DNA from: an uncultured Verrucomicrobiota bacterium
GTDB taxonomy: Bacteria; Verrucomicrobiota; Verrucomicrobiia; Limisphaerales; UBA9464
Assembly (NCBI GenBank): GCA_903896505.1
Contig: CAITXU010000156.1
Location: 1 to 50,041, forward strand
Length of the DNA: 50,041 nt
Direction: 5' to 3'
Made by a program: the position numbers and the translations under genes. The notes under the pieces are model-generated. The model saw only the letters and a list, made by a program, of their open reading frames with translations, did not search any database and was not told where the DNA came from. Every line of letters starts with the position of its first letter. Positions within the stretch are counted from its first letter, which is position 1. Shown here one piece after another: positions 39,041-48,418 of this stretch.

Positions 39041-40858
39041 TCAGGCGGCCGGTGGCGGAACGTCTTTGACCGCTCCCTTGATCTCCAAATGCAGATCACG
39101 GAGTTGTCTGGGCGACACCGTTGACGGTGAATCAGTCATGAGATCGGTGCCTTTGGCCGTCTTGGGGAAGGCGATGACGTCCCGGATGCTCGTCGACCCG
39201 CAAAGAATGGCGCATAGGCGGTCGAATCCCAGTGCGATTCCTCCGTGCGGAGGGGCTCCGTAGCGGAAGGCCTCAAGCATGTAACCGAACCGAAGTTGGG
39301 TTTCGGCAGGCGGAATCTGGAGGAGGTCTTCGAAAATGGTCTTCTGAACGTCGGGCTGATGAATTCGAATCGAGCCTCCGCCCAATTCCACTCCGTTCAC
39401 CACGATGTCATAATGCTGTCCCCGGACCTTTTTCGGGTCCGTTTTGAGGAAGGGAATGTCATCTTCTACCGGTGCGGTGAATGGATGATGGCTGGAATAC
39501 CAGCGGTTCAATTCCCGGTCAAAGCTGAGGAGCGGGAAGTCCACCACCCAGAGGAAGTTGAACGCCGTCGGATCAATGACCAGCTTGCCCTGGGTTTTCA
39601 ATACCTCGGCGCAATAGAGCCGAATCTTTCCCAAAATTTCGCACGCGGTCAGCCATTGATCCGCTGCAAAAAGTATGAGGTCGCCTTCCTGAATTCCCAG
39701 TTTGGTGGTCAGCGCCTCTTTCTCTGTTGGTGAGAAAAAGCGGACGATGGGCGACTTCCAATCGCCGTTTTCCACCTTGATGTATGCGAGACCTTTTGCC
39801 CCGAAGCTCTTGGCGTATTCCGTCATGGTCTCCAACTGTCCTTGGGTGGCGCCCGCCAGGCCCCGGGCGTTGATGGCCTTGACCACCCCTCCCGAAGCAA
39901 TGACCGACTGGAATACCTTGAAGGCCGAGCCTTGAAAATCGGCGGTAAAATCAACCAGTTCCATGCCGAAGCGTGTGTCCGGCTTGTCGATGCCGAACCG
40001 GTCCAGCGCATCAAAGAAGCTCATCCGGGGAAAGGGCAGGGGTATCTCCCGCCCAAGCGCTACCCGCCACACCCGTTGTAACAATCCTTCAATCAACGCG
40101 TAGATATCCTCGCGGTCGATAAAGCTCATTTCGATGTCCACCTGAGTGAACTCCGGTTGACGATCCGCCCGAAGGTCCTCGTCGCGATAGCAACGGGCCA
40201 ATTGGAAATATCTCTCCACGCCCGCGACCATCAATATCTGCTTGAATTGCTGCGGGGATTGGGGCAGCGCGTAAAAAGTTCCGGCTTCGCGACGGTTGGG
40301 AACGAGAAATTCGCGGGCACCCTCCGGAGTGGACTTGAAAAGCGTGGGGGTTTCCACCTCCAGGAAGCCCTGTTCGTCCAATTGTTGCCGGGTGGCAATC
40401 GCGACCTTGGACCGCAGGCGCAAGTTGCGGATCATTTCGGGGCGCCGAAGGTCCAGATAACGGTATTTCAGCCGCAATTCTTCGTTAACCTTGTTGGCGA
40501 TTTCCGGGTCATCCACGGCAAATGGGAGCACGGCAGCCGCGTTGAGGATTTCAAAGGCTTTGACAATGATCTCAACCTGACCTGTGGCAATCCGGCTGTT
40601 ATCGGTTCCGTTCGGACGCAAGCGGACCTCGCCTGTCACCCGCACAACGCTTTCGCTATGCAATCGGGCGGCAGAGTCAAAAATGGCGGCCGGCAGATTT
40701 GCCGGGTCAAATACCGTCTGAGTCCGGCCCTCACGGTCCCGGATATCCATGAATAGGAGACCACCGAGGTCGCGCCGGGAGTGAACCCAGCCTTCAAGAA
40801 TGACCGTCTTTCCGGCATCAGCCGGTCGGATTTCGTTACAATGATGCGTGCGTTTCAT
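39041..40858 (-). CDS. aspS: Aspartyl-tRNA synthetase
   Basis: 605 residues, the usual size for the bacterial type with the GAD insertion. Visible landmarks: anticodon-binding OB fold with GWVHSRRDLGGLLFMDIRDREG; class II motif 2 in ARCYRDEDLRADRQPEFTQ; the inserted domain about 285-420; and motif 3 GGIALGFDRLCAILCG near the C-terminus, then SIRDVIAFPKT. The leucine in RRDLGG occupies the position that is histidine in non-discriminating enzymes such as that of Pseudomonas, which hints that this enzyme charges only tRNA-Asp. It is divergent from glgA across about 230 bases. Confidence 0.95.
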   Translation of the reverse strand: MKRTHHCNEIRPADAGKTVILEGWVHSRRDLGGLLFMDIRDREGRTQTVFDPANLPAAIFDSAARLHSESVVRVTGEVRLRPNGTDNSRIATGQVEIIVKAFEILNAAAVLPFAVDDPEIANKVNEELRLKYRYLDLRRPEMIRNLRLRSKVAIATRQQLDEQGFLEVETPTLFKSTPEGAREFLVPNRREAGTFYALPQSPQQFKQILMVAGVERYFQLARCYRDEDLRADRQPEFTQVDIEMSFIDREDIYALIEGLLQRVWRVALGREIPLPFPRMSFFDALDRFGIDKPDTRFGMELVDFTADFQGSAFKVFQSVIASGGVVKAINARGLAGATQGQLETMTEYAKSFGAKGLAYIKVENGDWKSPIVRFFSPTEKEALTTKLGIQEGDLILFAADQWLTACEILGKIRLYCAEVLKTQGKLVIDPTAFNFLWVVDFPLLSFDRELNRWYSSHHPFTAPVEDDIPFLKTDPKKVRGQHYDIVVNGVELGGGSIRIHQPDVQKTIFEDLLQIPPAETQLRFGYMLEAFRYGAPPHGGIALGFDRLCAILCGSTSIRDVIAFPKTAKGTDLMTDSPSTVSPRQLRDLHLEIKGAVKDVPPPAA

Positions 40859-41090
40859 GTTCAGCCTGCCTGGGGCGGGAGGATTTGACTACCCATCCGA
40901 ACGTCATCCGCCACTGCAAAATAGGCGGACCACGCGGCCCAAGGGGGGGAGAGTGTGCGCATTTGAACCGAAATGGCCAAGCCAACGTTTTATCCAGCAA
41001 GCGGCAAACAAATGACCTGTCCCTTTGTATATTTTCGCAAGCGATTCACTCCACGCTTGTCCTTGGTACCCCTCCGAAAGAATCTCCGGC

Positions 41091-42548
41091 ATGCGAATTC
41101 TTCAGGTCGCCAGTGAGGTTCATCCCTACTCCAAGACCGGCGGTCTCGCGGACATGGTGGGTGCACTTTCCCGGGCGCTGGCTCGGAAGGGGCATTCGGT
41201 GGACGTCGTGACACCGGCTTATCGGGGGGTGGCGGGCCGCTTTTCCGGGATTCGCCCGGCTGATTGGCGCTTCGGTCTCTGGCTGGGATCGGAGTGGATG
41301 ACCGGTGAACTGCTCCGACATGACGTGGAGCCAGGTTTGACGGTTTGGTTTTTGGATTACCCGAGGTTTTTTGACCGGGTAGGAATCTATAACGAGAATC
41401 AGGTGGATTATCCGGACAATGCGGCTCGATTCGCGTTGTTGGGCAAGGTGGCACTTCTGCTGGCGCGGTATCTTGAGCCGACGCCTGCCGTGGTCCATTG
41501 CCACGATTGGCAGGCCGGACTTGTCCCGCTGTTCATCCACCATGCCCGTGTCGTGGAGGGATGGGGGTCCGCACCGTCGACTTTGTTCACGATCCATAAT
41601 CTCGCTTATCAAGGATGGTTTCCGGCCCCACAGTGGGGATTGACGAATCTTCCCCTCAGCTGGTTTCACCGGGATAGCGCGGAGTCGCATGGACAATTCA
41701 ACTTCCTAAAGGCTGGATTGAAGCTGGCCGATGCGTTGTCGACGGTCAGTCCTCGTTACTCCCGGGAGATTTGTACCCCTGAATTCGGATGCGGACTCGA
41801 AATCGAATTGCTGCGGCGGGAATACGAGCTCACGGGCATCCTGAATGGGGTGGATTATGAAGAGTGGAATACGACGTCCAATCCGGCGCTGCCATTTCCC
41901 TATTCGGCGGGTGCCCTGGAAGGCAAGGCCTCCAACAAAGAGGCATTGCAGCGTGAATTGGGACTGCCTCTGGAGCCCGATCTCCCGCTTTTTGCCAATA
42001 TCTCGCGCCTGACCGGGCAAAAGGGAATGGATATACAATTAGCTGCCCTGCGCCAGTTGCTTTCAGAAGGTGCCCGATTCCAGTTTATTCTGTTGGGAAG
42101 TGGAGACCCGGTTTTGGAAACCGCCTACAAGGAGTGGGCTCAACAAAACAAGAAACGCGTGGCGGTTCGATTGGGGTTTGATTCCGGTCTGGCACAGCGC
42201 ATCGAGGCCGGAGCCGATTTTTATCTGATGCCGTCTCGCTTTGAGCCCTGTGGACTAAACCAGTTATATTCGCTCCGTTACGGAACCATCCCAATCGTTC
42301 GGGCGACCGGGGGATTGGACGATTCTGTCGTCGATGTTCGCGAAAATCCGGATGCGGCCACGGGCATCAAGTTCGACGAGGCATCGGGTGCGGCATTGGC
42401 GCATGCCATTCGAAAGGCGTTGGCGGTTTTTTCGGAGCCGTCGCTTCTGGCACAATTCCGCAGGAATGCGATGCATGCCGATTTTTCCTGGGAACGGCAG
42501 GCTTCGGAATACGTGTCGCTCTATGAACATTTGTTGCACGAAACCTGA
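41091..42548 (+). CDS. glgA: Glycogen synthase (ADP-glucose)
   Basis: 485 residues, GT5 family, extending alpha-1,4-glucan from ADP-glucose. The ATG at 41091 (MRILQVASEVHPYSKTGGLADM) starts with the family opening, including the nucleotide-binding KTGGLAD. Further hallmarks: HCHDWQAGL, FTIHNLAYQGWF, NGVDYEEWNT, and SRFEPCGLNQLYSLRYGTIPIVRATGGL near the C-terminus, which carries the catalytic Glu. No other glycogen genes are within the window, so it is a stand-alone copy. An esterase-like gene begins eight bases after its stop. Confidence 0.95.
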   Translation: MRILQVASEVHPYSKTGGLADMVGALSRALARKGHSVDVVTPAYRGVAGRFSGIRPADWRFGLWLGSEWMTGELLRHDVEPGLTVWFLDYPRFFDRVGIYNENQVDYPDNAARFALLGKVALLLARYLEPTPAVVHCHDWQAGLVPLFIHHARVVEGWGSAPSTLFTIHNLAYQGWFPAPQWGLTNLPLSWFHRDSAESHGQFNFLKAGLKLADALSTVSPRYSREICTPEFGCGLEIELLRREYELTGILNGVDYEEWNTTSNPALPFPYSAGALEGKASNKEALQRELGLPLEPDLPLFANISRLTGQKGMDIQLAALRQLLSEGARFQFILLGSGDPVLETAYKEWAQQNKKRVAVRLGFDSGLAQRIEAGADFYLMPSRFEPCGLNQLYSLRYGTIPIVRATGGLDDSVVDVRENPDAATGIKFDEASGAALAHAIRKALAVFSEPSLLAQFRRNAMHADFSWERQASEYVSLYEHLLHET

Positions 42549-42555
42549 CGCGCCC

Positions 42556-43677
42556 ATGGTGTTCCAATTGCCACCCGGTGTGGGGAATTCCGTTCGGAGG
42601 TGGTGCATTTCTGTCGCCGTCCCGTTTCTGATCCTTTTCAAATCCATGGCTGAAACCCATCCTACGAATTGGCTGGCTTTCGTACCCCCGGTTCCACCGC
42701 TGAAAATTCCGGCGGATATCGCCAGTTGGGAAGCAGAGCGTGCCGGAATCCGGGCAACGTTGCTGCGGTTGCTGGGACATTTTCCCGAGCGTCCTGCCCA
42801 TCCCACGGTGACGATTCTTTCCCGGACCCGGGAACCGGGCTACTGGCGGGAGAAGTTTGTCTTCGATGATGGAATTGGCGGGAAGGTACCGGGTTATTTG
42901 CTGACCCCACTCGCTGCGGGACCCCACCCGGCGATTCTGTACTGTCACTGGCACGGTGGCGAATATGGCATTGGCAAAGAGGAGATTTTCCAAACGAACC
43001 ATACTCCTGTGGTTCCAGGGTCGACGCTGGTCAGCCGGGGCTATGTGGTTCTCGCCATTGACGCCCCGTGCTTTGGCGAGCGCAATGGCCAGGGGCCCGA
43101 CCAGGAACTGGGGGCTGCGGGTGAAGTGAGCGCCGCCAAATTCAACCTTTGGACGGGGCGCACCCTCTGGGGATGGATGCTCCGCGACGACTTGATGGCG
43201 TTGGACTACCTGGCGTCGCGGCCGGAGGTGGACGCCCGTCGAATCGGAGTGACCGGCATCAGCATGGGGGCGACACGAACCTGGTGGTTGATGGCGTTGG
43301 ACGATCGATTGAAAGCCGGAGTCGCTGTGGCTTGTTTAACCCGTTATCAAGACCTGATCGCGATCGGAGGACTCCGGTATCACGGGATTTATTACTACGT
43401 ACCCGGGTTACTGGAGCACTTTGATACGGAGGCGGTGGTCGCGTGCATTGCTCCGCGCCCGATCTTGTTTCTCACGGGCGAAATCGATGGAGGCTCACCT
43501 GCTGCTGGTGTTCGCGAGATCGAGCGAGCGGCAAGCCCGGTTTGGAATTTGTATCGGTCCCCGACCAACTTTGTCAGTCGCCTCTATCCCGGTCTGGGAC
43601 ATGTTTACACTGAAGAAATGTGGGGCTTGATGGTGGATTGGATGGGCCGACACGTGGCGGGAGATTCGAGGCCTTGA
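42556..43677 (+). CDS. Exported alpha/beta hydrolase (esterase/dienelactone hydrolase-like)
   Basis: About 373 residues. The ATG at 42556 is eight bases after the glgA stop, suggesting cotranscription, and opens a probable export signal (VRRWCISVAVPFLILFKSMA). The core follows the acetyl-xylan-esterase/dienelactone-hydrolase pattern: PGYLLTP, HPAILYCHWHGGEYG, RGYVVLAIDAPCFGER, nucleophile elbow GVTGISMGATR, and C-terminal GLGHVYTEEM with the catalytic His. The acid is probably the Asp in GEIDGG. The substrate may be a carbohydrate ester; this is inferred only from family. A later in-frame ATG at 42646 would remove the signal. Confidence 0.8.
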   Translation: MVFQLPPGVGNSVRRWCISVAVPFLILFKSMAETHPTNWLAFVPPVPPLKIPADIASWEAERAGIRATLLRLLGHFPERPAHPTVTILSRTREPGYWREKFVFDDGIGGKVPGYLLTPLAAGPHPAILYCHWHGGEYGIGKEEIFQTNHTPVVPGSTLVSRGYVVLAIDAPCFGERNGQGPDQELGAAGEVSAAKFNLWTGRTLWGWMLRDDLMALDYLASRPEVDARRIGVTGISMGATRTWWLMALDDRLKAGVAVACLTRYQDLIAIGGLRYHGIYYYVPGLLEHFDTEAVVACIAPRPILFLTGEIDGGSPAAGVREIERAASPVWNLYRSPTNFVSRLYPGLGHVYTEEMWGLMVDWMGRHVAGDSRP

Positions 43678-43690
43678 GGATTATTCCGCC

Positions 43691-44926
43691 CTATTTCAAT
43701 CGGCTGGCGAGGCTGGCGGAGTAGCCGGTTAACTCAAGGAAGGCTTGCCCAATGTCGCGACCGTCGGCATCCCGCACACGGCAGCCTCCCTCCCAGTAAG
43801 CAATTCCACTCAATTCGTCGATGAGTTCCTGTCGTTCGGCAAGGGGCTCCAGATCGAGGGAAATCGGCTTACCGGAAACTGGGTCCGTCGTCTCAATCCG
43901 CACCCAATTGGGGTACTTGGCACCCGTGATCGGGCTTTTCCACGTCCGAGTCGCCCGCCAGCGAAATTTATCGGGTCCGACGGGAGTGGTTGCGCCATCG
44001 GGGTTGACCCAGGTGAGTGAGGAATTGGGATCGGTGCTTCCGTCAGAATTTCGAAGCCGGTAGGTCATGATATCCCGTCCGTCATTGAGCTGAAGGCAGG
44101 CCCAATCCCAACCGACCTGACCCTCTCCCAACTGGCCGCTACTAATTTCATGGTCCATCCAAGCCAGCCCTTCGACCGCCAGTGATTCGCCACCCAAGAC
44201 CATGGAGCCCTTGGCTGCCAATCGAGAGAAGGTCAGATAGTAGCTGGCAGCCGATGAAGAATCCGCCTTTCGAGAGACGCCATTGGTCCCGAAAATCACG
44301 AGTGGTTTTTCAGGCGTGAGCAGCAGGTCCAGAATGGCATCCCCACGAATACTGCCGGCGAGACGAAGTTCGAGTTGGGACGACTCGCTCCATTTGGGAT
44401 TGACGTTTTTGTCCATTCCCGTCAGCCGCCAGTTGCCGTTCCAAACATCGAGGCGATTGCTGACGGAACCCGCATCCCAGCCGGAACGATTCAATCGGGA
44501 CTGATGGAGGAATCGGCCCTCGGCGACGTCCAGCAGCGCCATGTGGCCGAGGTAAAGGGGGCGATGGGAAAAGTCCGTTGAGGTCTCGGATTCCAATGGT
44601 TGATTCGGTCCCGCTTCACGGAAAAAAGTGGCTTGAAATCCGAAACGCCGACCGCCTTGGGTTCTCAGATGTCCGGTGACGTACCACCATTCCAGTTTGA
44701 ATTCGGGATGGTTGCCATGGTCGTTGGGGAACGTGAATTGATGGCCAGGCTGAGGAATCGCATAGCCGTCCTTGGTGAGAAAGGCGGGGGGGGATTCCGT
44801 CGGTTGGGCGGCATATCCTGCAATCAACGAGAAAAGGAGGTTCCACAGAATGGCGAACCTTTGCCACGACAGTCTGTGCCGCCTTGGAATGCTGTCCGAA
44901 GCGAGGTGGTTGGAGCGTTTATTCAT
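43691..44926 (-). CDS. Lipocalin-like AttH/CrtC-family protein
   Basis: 411 residues with an N-terminal export segment (FAILWNLLFSLIAGYAA). The mature part shows the family pattern: HPEFKLEWWYVTGHLRTQGGRRFGFQATFFRE, GLAWMDHEISSG and WDWACLQLNDGRDIMTYRLR. The family includes carotenoid 1,2-hydratase CrtC and AttH, the accessory protein of the AttEFGH ABC exporter. The last gene of an ABC exporter operon here, overlapping the permease stop by eight bases, so the AttH reading is favoured and a carotenoid role is unlikely. Probably a periplasmic lipid- or ligand-binding partner of the exporter. Confidence 0.85.
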   Translation of the reverse strand: MNKRSNHLASDSIPRRHRLSWQRFAILWNLLFSLIAGYAAQPTESPPAFLTKDGYAIPQPGHQFTFPNDHGNHPEFKLEWWYVTGHLRTQGGRRFGFQATFFREAGPNQPLESETSTDFSHRPLYLGHMALLDVAEGRFLHQSRLNRSGWDAGSVSNRLDVWNGNWRLTGMDKNVNPKWSESSQLELRLAGSIRGDAILDLLLTPEKPLVIFGTNGVSRKADSSSAASYYLTFSRLAAKGSMVLGGESLAVEGLAWMDHEISSGQLGEGQVGWDWACLQLNDGRDIMTYRLRNSDGSTDPNSSLTWVNPDGATTPVGPDKFRWRATRTWKSPITGAKYPNWVRIETTDPVSGKPISLDLEPLAERQELIDELSGIAYWEGGCRVRDADGRDIGQAFLELTGYSASLASRLK

Positions 44927-47591
44927 TGCGATCCGAAGGGAGGAAGGAGCCCCACCGTCCTACGGCGTAGGCGGCGGCGGAAGCCGAGAAGGTGACCAGA
45001 CCTCCCAAGGCAGCCATTTGGGTCCATGGAACGGCAAACTGGAGGGTCCAACCGAAGGCCTGTTTATTGATAACGTAAACCAGAAGCGCGCCGAGAGCGA
45101 GGCTCACTACCAGTCCGGTGAGGGACCCGACTGCTGCCAAAAGACCGCCTTCCCAAGCGGTGCTGGCAGCGATGTTTTTGGGACTCATTCCCAAGGCCCT
45201 CAGCGTTGTTAACTCGCTGCGCCGTTCCAGGAGCACGCTGACCAGGGTCAAGGCCAACCCGGCGACAGCCACCACCATCCCAATCAGCTCCAGCGCATAG
45301 GTGATGGAAAATGTCTGGCGAAAAATCCGAATGAGTTCGGTCCTGAGATGTCCATTGGTAAACACCTGAAGTCCGGGAAACTGTGCCAGAAGCTCCGACC
45401 GTACCGTCTCAGCCGAGGCACCCGGCTGCAGGTTGAGAATGAGACTGGTGGCCAGTTCATCCCGTACCCAATCCACCATGTGGTGGCGATCAATGGTCAA
45501 GGAGCCTCGTTCGTTTCCATAATCGGCAAAGGTTCCGGAGATGCGGAGATGCCGGACACCGCCAGGGGTTGGAACATCCACGGTATCGCCCAACTTCTTC
45601 TGAAATCGTTCGAGGAAACTCTCGCTGGCCAGGGCCATCCCCTCATTCAAGTCGGTATCAAAAAAAGACTCGGGCGGCGCGGACAACCAAGCCAAGGCTT
45701 GGTGACGTCGTATGAAGGCCAGGTCGACACCGACAAGCATGGTTGGACCTTCCGCAAGGCGCACATCGGCCACCTGGATGACCTGAGCGTCAAGGACACC
45801 GGGGTGGCTGACGATACGTCGCCAGGTCGTCGGGGAGATTCGGTTTTGGGAGGAAGCGCTTTGAACTCCGGCACTGGAGACGTAGAGGTCCGCTTGAAAC
45901 GTGCGCCCTATCCAGCCGCGCATGGTGGAGTCAAAACTAGCCACCAGAATGGCCATTCCCGAAGTCATTGCCACCGCCCACACGAGACTGGCAGCGGCCA
46001 GGTCATGCCGACCCGAGCCGATGCGCAACTGACTCAGGGCCAGCTTGGCCGAGACCGAAGCATTGCCGATTCGGGCGCAGGCACGGGCCGCCCACCGGAC
46101 GAGTTCGCCACAACAGAGACCTGCTCCCATCACTCCAAAAAACGCTGCAGCATACCCGGCGACGGGAATTCGAAAGCCCGGGTCCACGCGATAGGGTGGC
46201 AACAGAGACAGGAGCACCGCTCCCACGGCAAATGCCAATCCAATCAGCGTCCGAAGCCTTCGATTACGAGAACCGGTTGGGGTGCGATGGCGAACTAAAA
46301 CTTGTGCTGGAGGAGTTTGTGCTGCGACTCGGGCGGGCCACCAACCGGCCAACAGACTGGCGCTGATGGAAAGGACGAAGGCGCCGATGGACTCACCGGC
46401 CGTGAGTTGGGCGGAATTCACGCTATTGGCATAATAGAGAGCGTTGACCGTTCTTCCCACGAGTTGGACGGCGCCTTGCGCTCCCAGCCATCCGATCCCC
46501 AAACCCAGTGCTCCGCCCAATAGACCCAGAATCAGGGCCTCGTTGAGCCAAGCCTTGTAAATCGAGCGTTCTTCGACGCCGAGAGACCTTAGGATGGCTA
46601 TTTCTTCCCGACGCCGGACCACCGCTCCATCGAGTGCCTGGAAGACGAGGTAAAGGCCGACCATCAGCGCGATCAACGAAAGGAGGGTCAGGTTTAGCCG
46701 AAACGCTCGAGTCATGGCTTCGCCTGCAGAACGACGGTCGGTGGGGGTGGTGATAGTCCATCGGTTGGCCGCCATGGCGTCCAACTCCTGACGAATGGAG
46801 GCGCGGCGGGCGGCGCCACCGAATCCCGCCTCCGCCAGAAGTTCGACCCGGTCCAATCGGCCTTGTTTTCCCGTCAGGGTCTGAAGGGCCGGCAGGTCCA
46901 TGACCAGAAGGGTCTCGGGTGGTTCGGGGCGACCGGGAGCTGGGGGGATGATTCCAGCCACCTCTAAATTCACCAGTTGCTCCAGCACAATCAAAGGAAG
47001 CAAAGACCCGACCTTCAATTGCTGGCGCTGTGCCAATCGCTCGGAAATAAAGACGCTGCGTGGATTTTGAAAAGCGCTCCAGAATGCCTCCGGAGAGTCT
47101 CCTTGTCCGAGCCAACTGGCTCCCGCCGCACCGGGCGGTGCGCCGTTTCGAATGGCAACGAGATCGATGCCATACACGGTGTAAGTCAGGCCCGAGGCGA
47201 TGGCGGTATCGGGGCCTCCCCGAGGAGGAGAGGCCGTTGTTTCCACCACGGGAACGATGACGACCGGACGATTCCCCAATTTCTGGCGGATTTCGGTGAG
47301 CACTCCTTCGGGGAGCGATCCCATCGGCGCAGTCAAAACCCAATCCGATTGCGAGGTGATGAGTTCGGTAAAGTCCCTGAAACTGGTGACGGCGGCCCGA
47401 TTAGCCAGTCGAACGGAAAAATAGACGCCGATTCCGAGCGACAACAAAATCACGAGGAGGGCCGCCTGACGGGGGGAGCGTCGCCAATGACGGAGCGTGA
47501 AGCGAAGAAAGAGCAATCGGCCCAGGCCCACTGCGGTCGTTCCGCCGGGACGGTAGCAATCCGGCCCCTGACTGGGGGAAGGAGTCGTCAT
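44919..47591 (-). CDS. ABC transporter permease with two FtsX domains (AttF-AttG fusion-like)
   Basis: 890 residues. The N-terminal membrane helix (AALLVILLSLGIGVYFSVRLA, about 42-62) is followed by a large periplasmic MacB-like loop, then an FtsX block of helices at about 298-430, further helices in the middle (about 455-505), a second periplasmic domain and a final FtsX block at about 765-885. This is a duplicated FtsX-type permease fused in one chain. It starts as ATGA, overlapping the ATPase stop, and ends eight bases inside the AttH gene. It likely extracts lipid or lipoprotein from the inner membrane, with the ATPase as motor. Confidence 0.88.
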   Translation of the reverse strand: MTTPSPSQGPDCYRPGGTTAVGLGRLLFLRFTLRHWRRSPRQAALLVILLSLGIGVYFSVRLANRAAVTSFRDFTELITSQSDWVLTAPMGSLPEGVLTEIRQKLGNRPVVIVPVVETTASPPRGGPDTAIASGLTYTVYGIDLVAIRNGAPPGAAGASWLGQGDSPEAFWSAFQNPRSVFISERLAQRQQLKVGSLLPLIVLEQLVNLEVAGIIPPAPGRPEPPETLLVMDLPALQTLTGKQGRLDRVELLAEAGFGGAARRASIRQELDAMAANRWTITTPTDRRSAGEAMTRAFRLNLTLLSLIALMVGLYLVFQALDGAVVRRREEIAILRSLGVEERSIYKAWLNEALILGLLGGALGLGIGWLGAQGAVQLVGRTVNALYYANSVNSAQLTAGESIGAFVLSISASLLAGWWPARVAAQTPPAQVLVRHRTPTGSRNRRLRTLIGLAFAVGAVLLSLLPPYRVDPGFRIPVAGYAAAFFGVMGAGLCCGELVRWAARACARIGNASVSAKLALSQLRIGSGRHDLAAASLVWAVAMTSGMAILVASFDSTMRGWIGRTFQADLYVSSAGVQSASSQNRISPTTWRRIVSHPGVLDAQVIQVADVRLAEGPTMLVGVDLAFIRRHQALAWLSAPPESFFDTDLNEGMALASESFLERFQKKLGDTVDVPTPGGVRHLRISGTFADYGNERGSLTIDRHHMVDWVRDELATSLILNLQPGASAETVRSELLAQFPGLQVFTNGHLRTELIRIFRQTFSITYALELIGMVVAVAGLALTLVSVLLERRSELTTLRALGMSPKNIAASTAWEGGLLAAVGSLTGLVVSLALGALLVYVINKQAFGWTLQFAVPWTQMAALGGLVTFSASAAAYAVGRWGSFLPSDRNE

Positions 47592-48307
47592 CCGACGTTG
47601 AGATTCGGTTCAGTGATGAGGCCGTCCCGAAGGTGAAGGGCGCGATGGCAAATGGCGGCCGCTTCCTGACTGTGCGTGACCAGCACGATGGCCGTTCCGG
47701 TCTCGTCCGACAGTTCCCGGAGAAGGTCCAGAACAATGGCTCCGTTGCGGCTGTCCAGATTACCGGTGGGTTCATCGGCGAGAACCAGATTGGGGCGATG
47801 GACGAGCGCTCGGGCAATGGCAACCCGCTGCATTTCGCCGCCGGACATTTGAGCTGGCAACGCCTGTTCGCGGTTGGAAATGCCAACCCGGTCGAGCAGT
47901 GCGGACACCCGTTTGTGCCGATCGGCGGCGGCTACTCCCAGCAATTGGAGGGGCAGTTCGACATTTTCGAACGCGGTCAGGGTGGGCAGCAGATGAAAGA
48001 ACTGAAAAATGGTCCCTATACGAGCCCGGCGCACTCCCGCCAATTCATCGCTTGAAAGGTGCTCGATCTTTTGTCCCATCAATTGGATGGAGCCATTGTC
48101 GGGACGGTCCACTCCCCCGAGGCAATTCAGAAGGGTGGTTTTTCCGCTACCTGAAGGACCCATGAGCGCCACCCGTTCACCGGCATCGACGGTCAGCGAG
48201 ACTCCACCAAGAACCGGTCGCTGCGCGTAGGACTTATGGACCCCGCTGACCGTTAGAACGCGAGGTTCGGGGGATAGGGTGGAAGACGCCGCCATTTTGG
48301 ACCTCAT
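47588..48307 (-). CDS. ABC transporter ATP-binding protein (LolD/MacB/AttE type)
   Basis: About 239 residues from the ATG at 48307; ATGs at 48295 and 48349 are also in frame. Walker A is GPSGSGKTT, the Q-loop region GTIFQFFHLLP, the signature MSGGEMQRVAIARAL, Walker B NLVLADEPTGNLDS and the switch His in VTHSQEAA. The NLDS and FFHLLPTLT features match the FtsE/LolD/MacB subfamily that pairs with FtsX-type permeases. First gene of the three-gene exporter operon with four-base overlap to the permease. Confidence 0.9.
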   Translation of the reverse strand: MRSKMAASSTLSPEPRVLTVSGVHKSYAQRPVLGGVSLTVDAGERVALMGPSGSGKTTLLNCLGGVDRPDNGSIQLMGQKIEHLSSDELAGVRRARIGTIFQFFHLLPTLTAFENVELPLQLLGVAAADRHKRVSALLDRVGISNREQALPAQMSGGEMQRVAIARALVHRPNLVLADEPTGNLDSRNGAIVLDLLRELSDETGTAIVLVTHSQEAAAICHRALHLRDGLITEPNLNVG

Positions 48308-48396
48308 CGTAAACCGAGTTGCCCATACGGCAACCGGCAAGGACCTCATTGTCCGTCACAACGGCACACGCTTACCGGTTGCCTCGGGGGGGGAAC

Positions 48397-48418
48397 GGGG
48401 AACTACCGGGGAACTACC
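48397..48418. repeat. Two tandem copies of GGGGAACTACC at the stop codon of the proline-rich gene
   Basis: Eleven-base tandem duplication (48397-48407 and 48408-48418), preceded by an eight-G run. On the minus strand the TAG stop of the proline-rich protein gene lies inside it. Removing one copy would take away the stop and extend the frame, so the C-terminus may vary between strains. Confidence 0.75.

Noticed and set aside
43691..44926. Carotenoid 1,2-hydratase (crtC)
   Set aside because: Family likeness is shared with AttH, and the gene overlaps an FtsX-type ABC exporter operon; no carotenoid genes are nearby.
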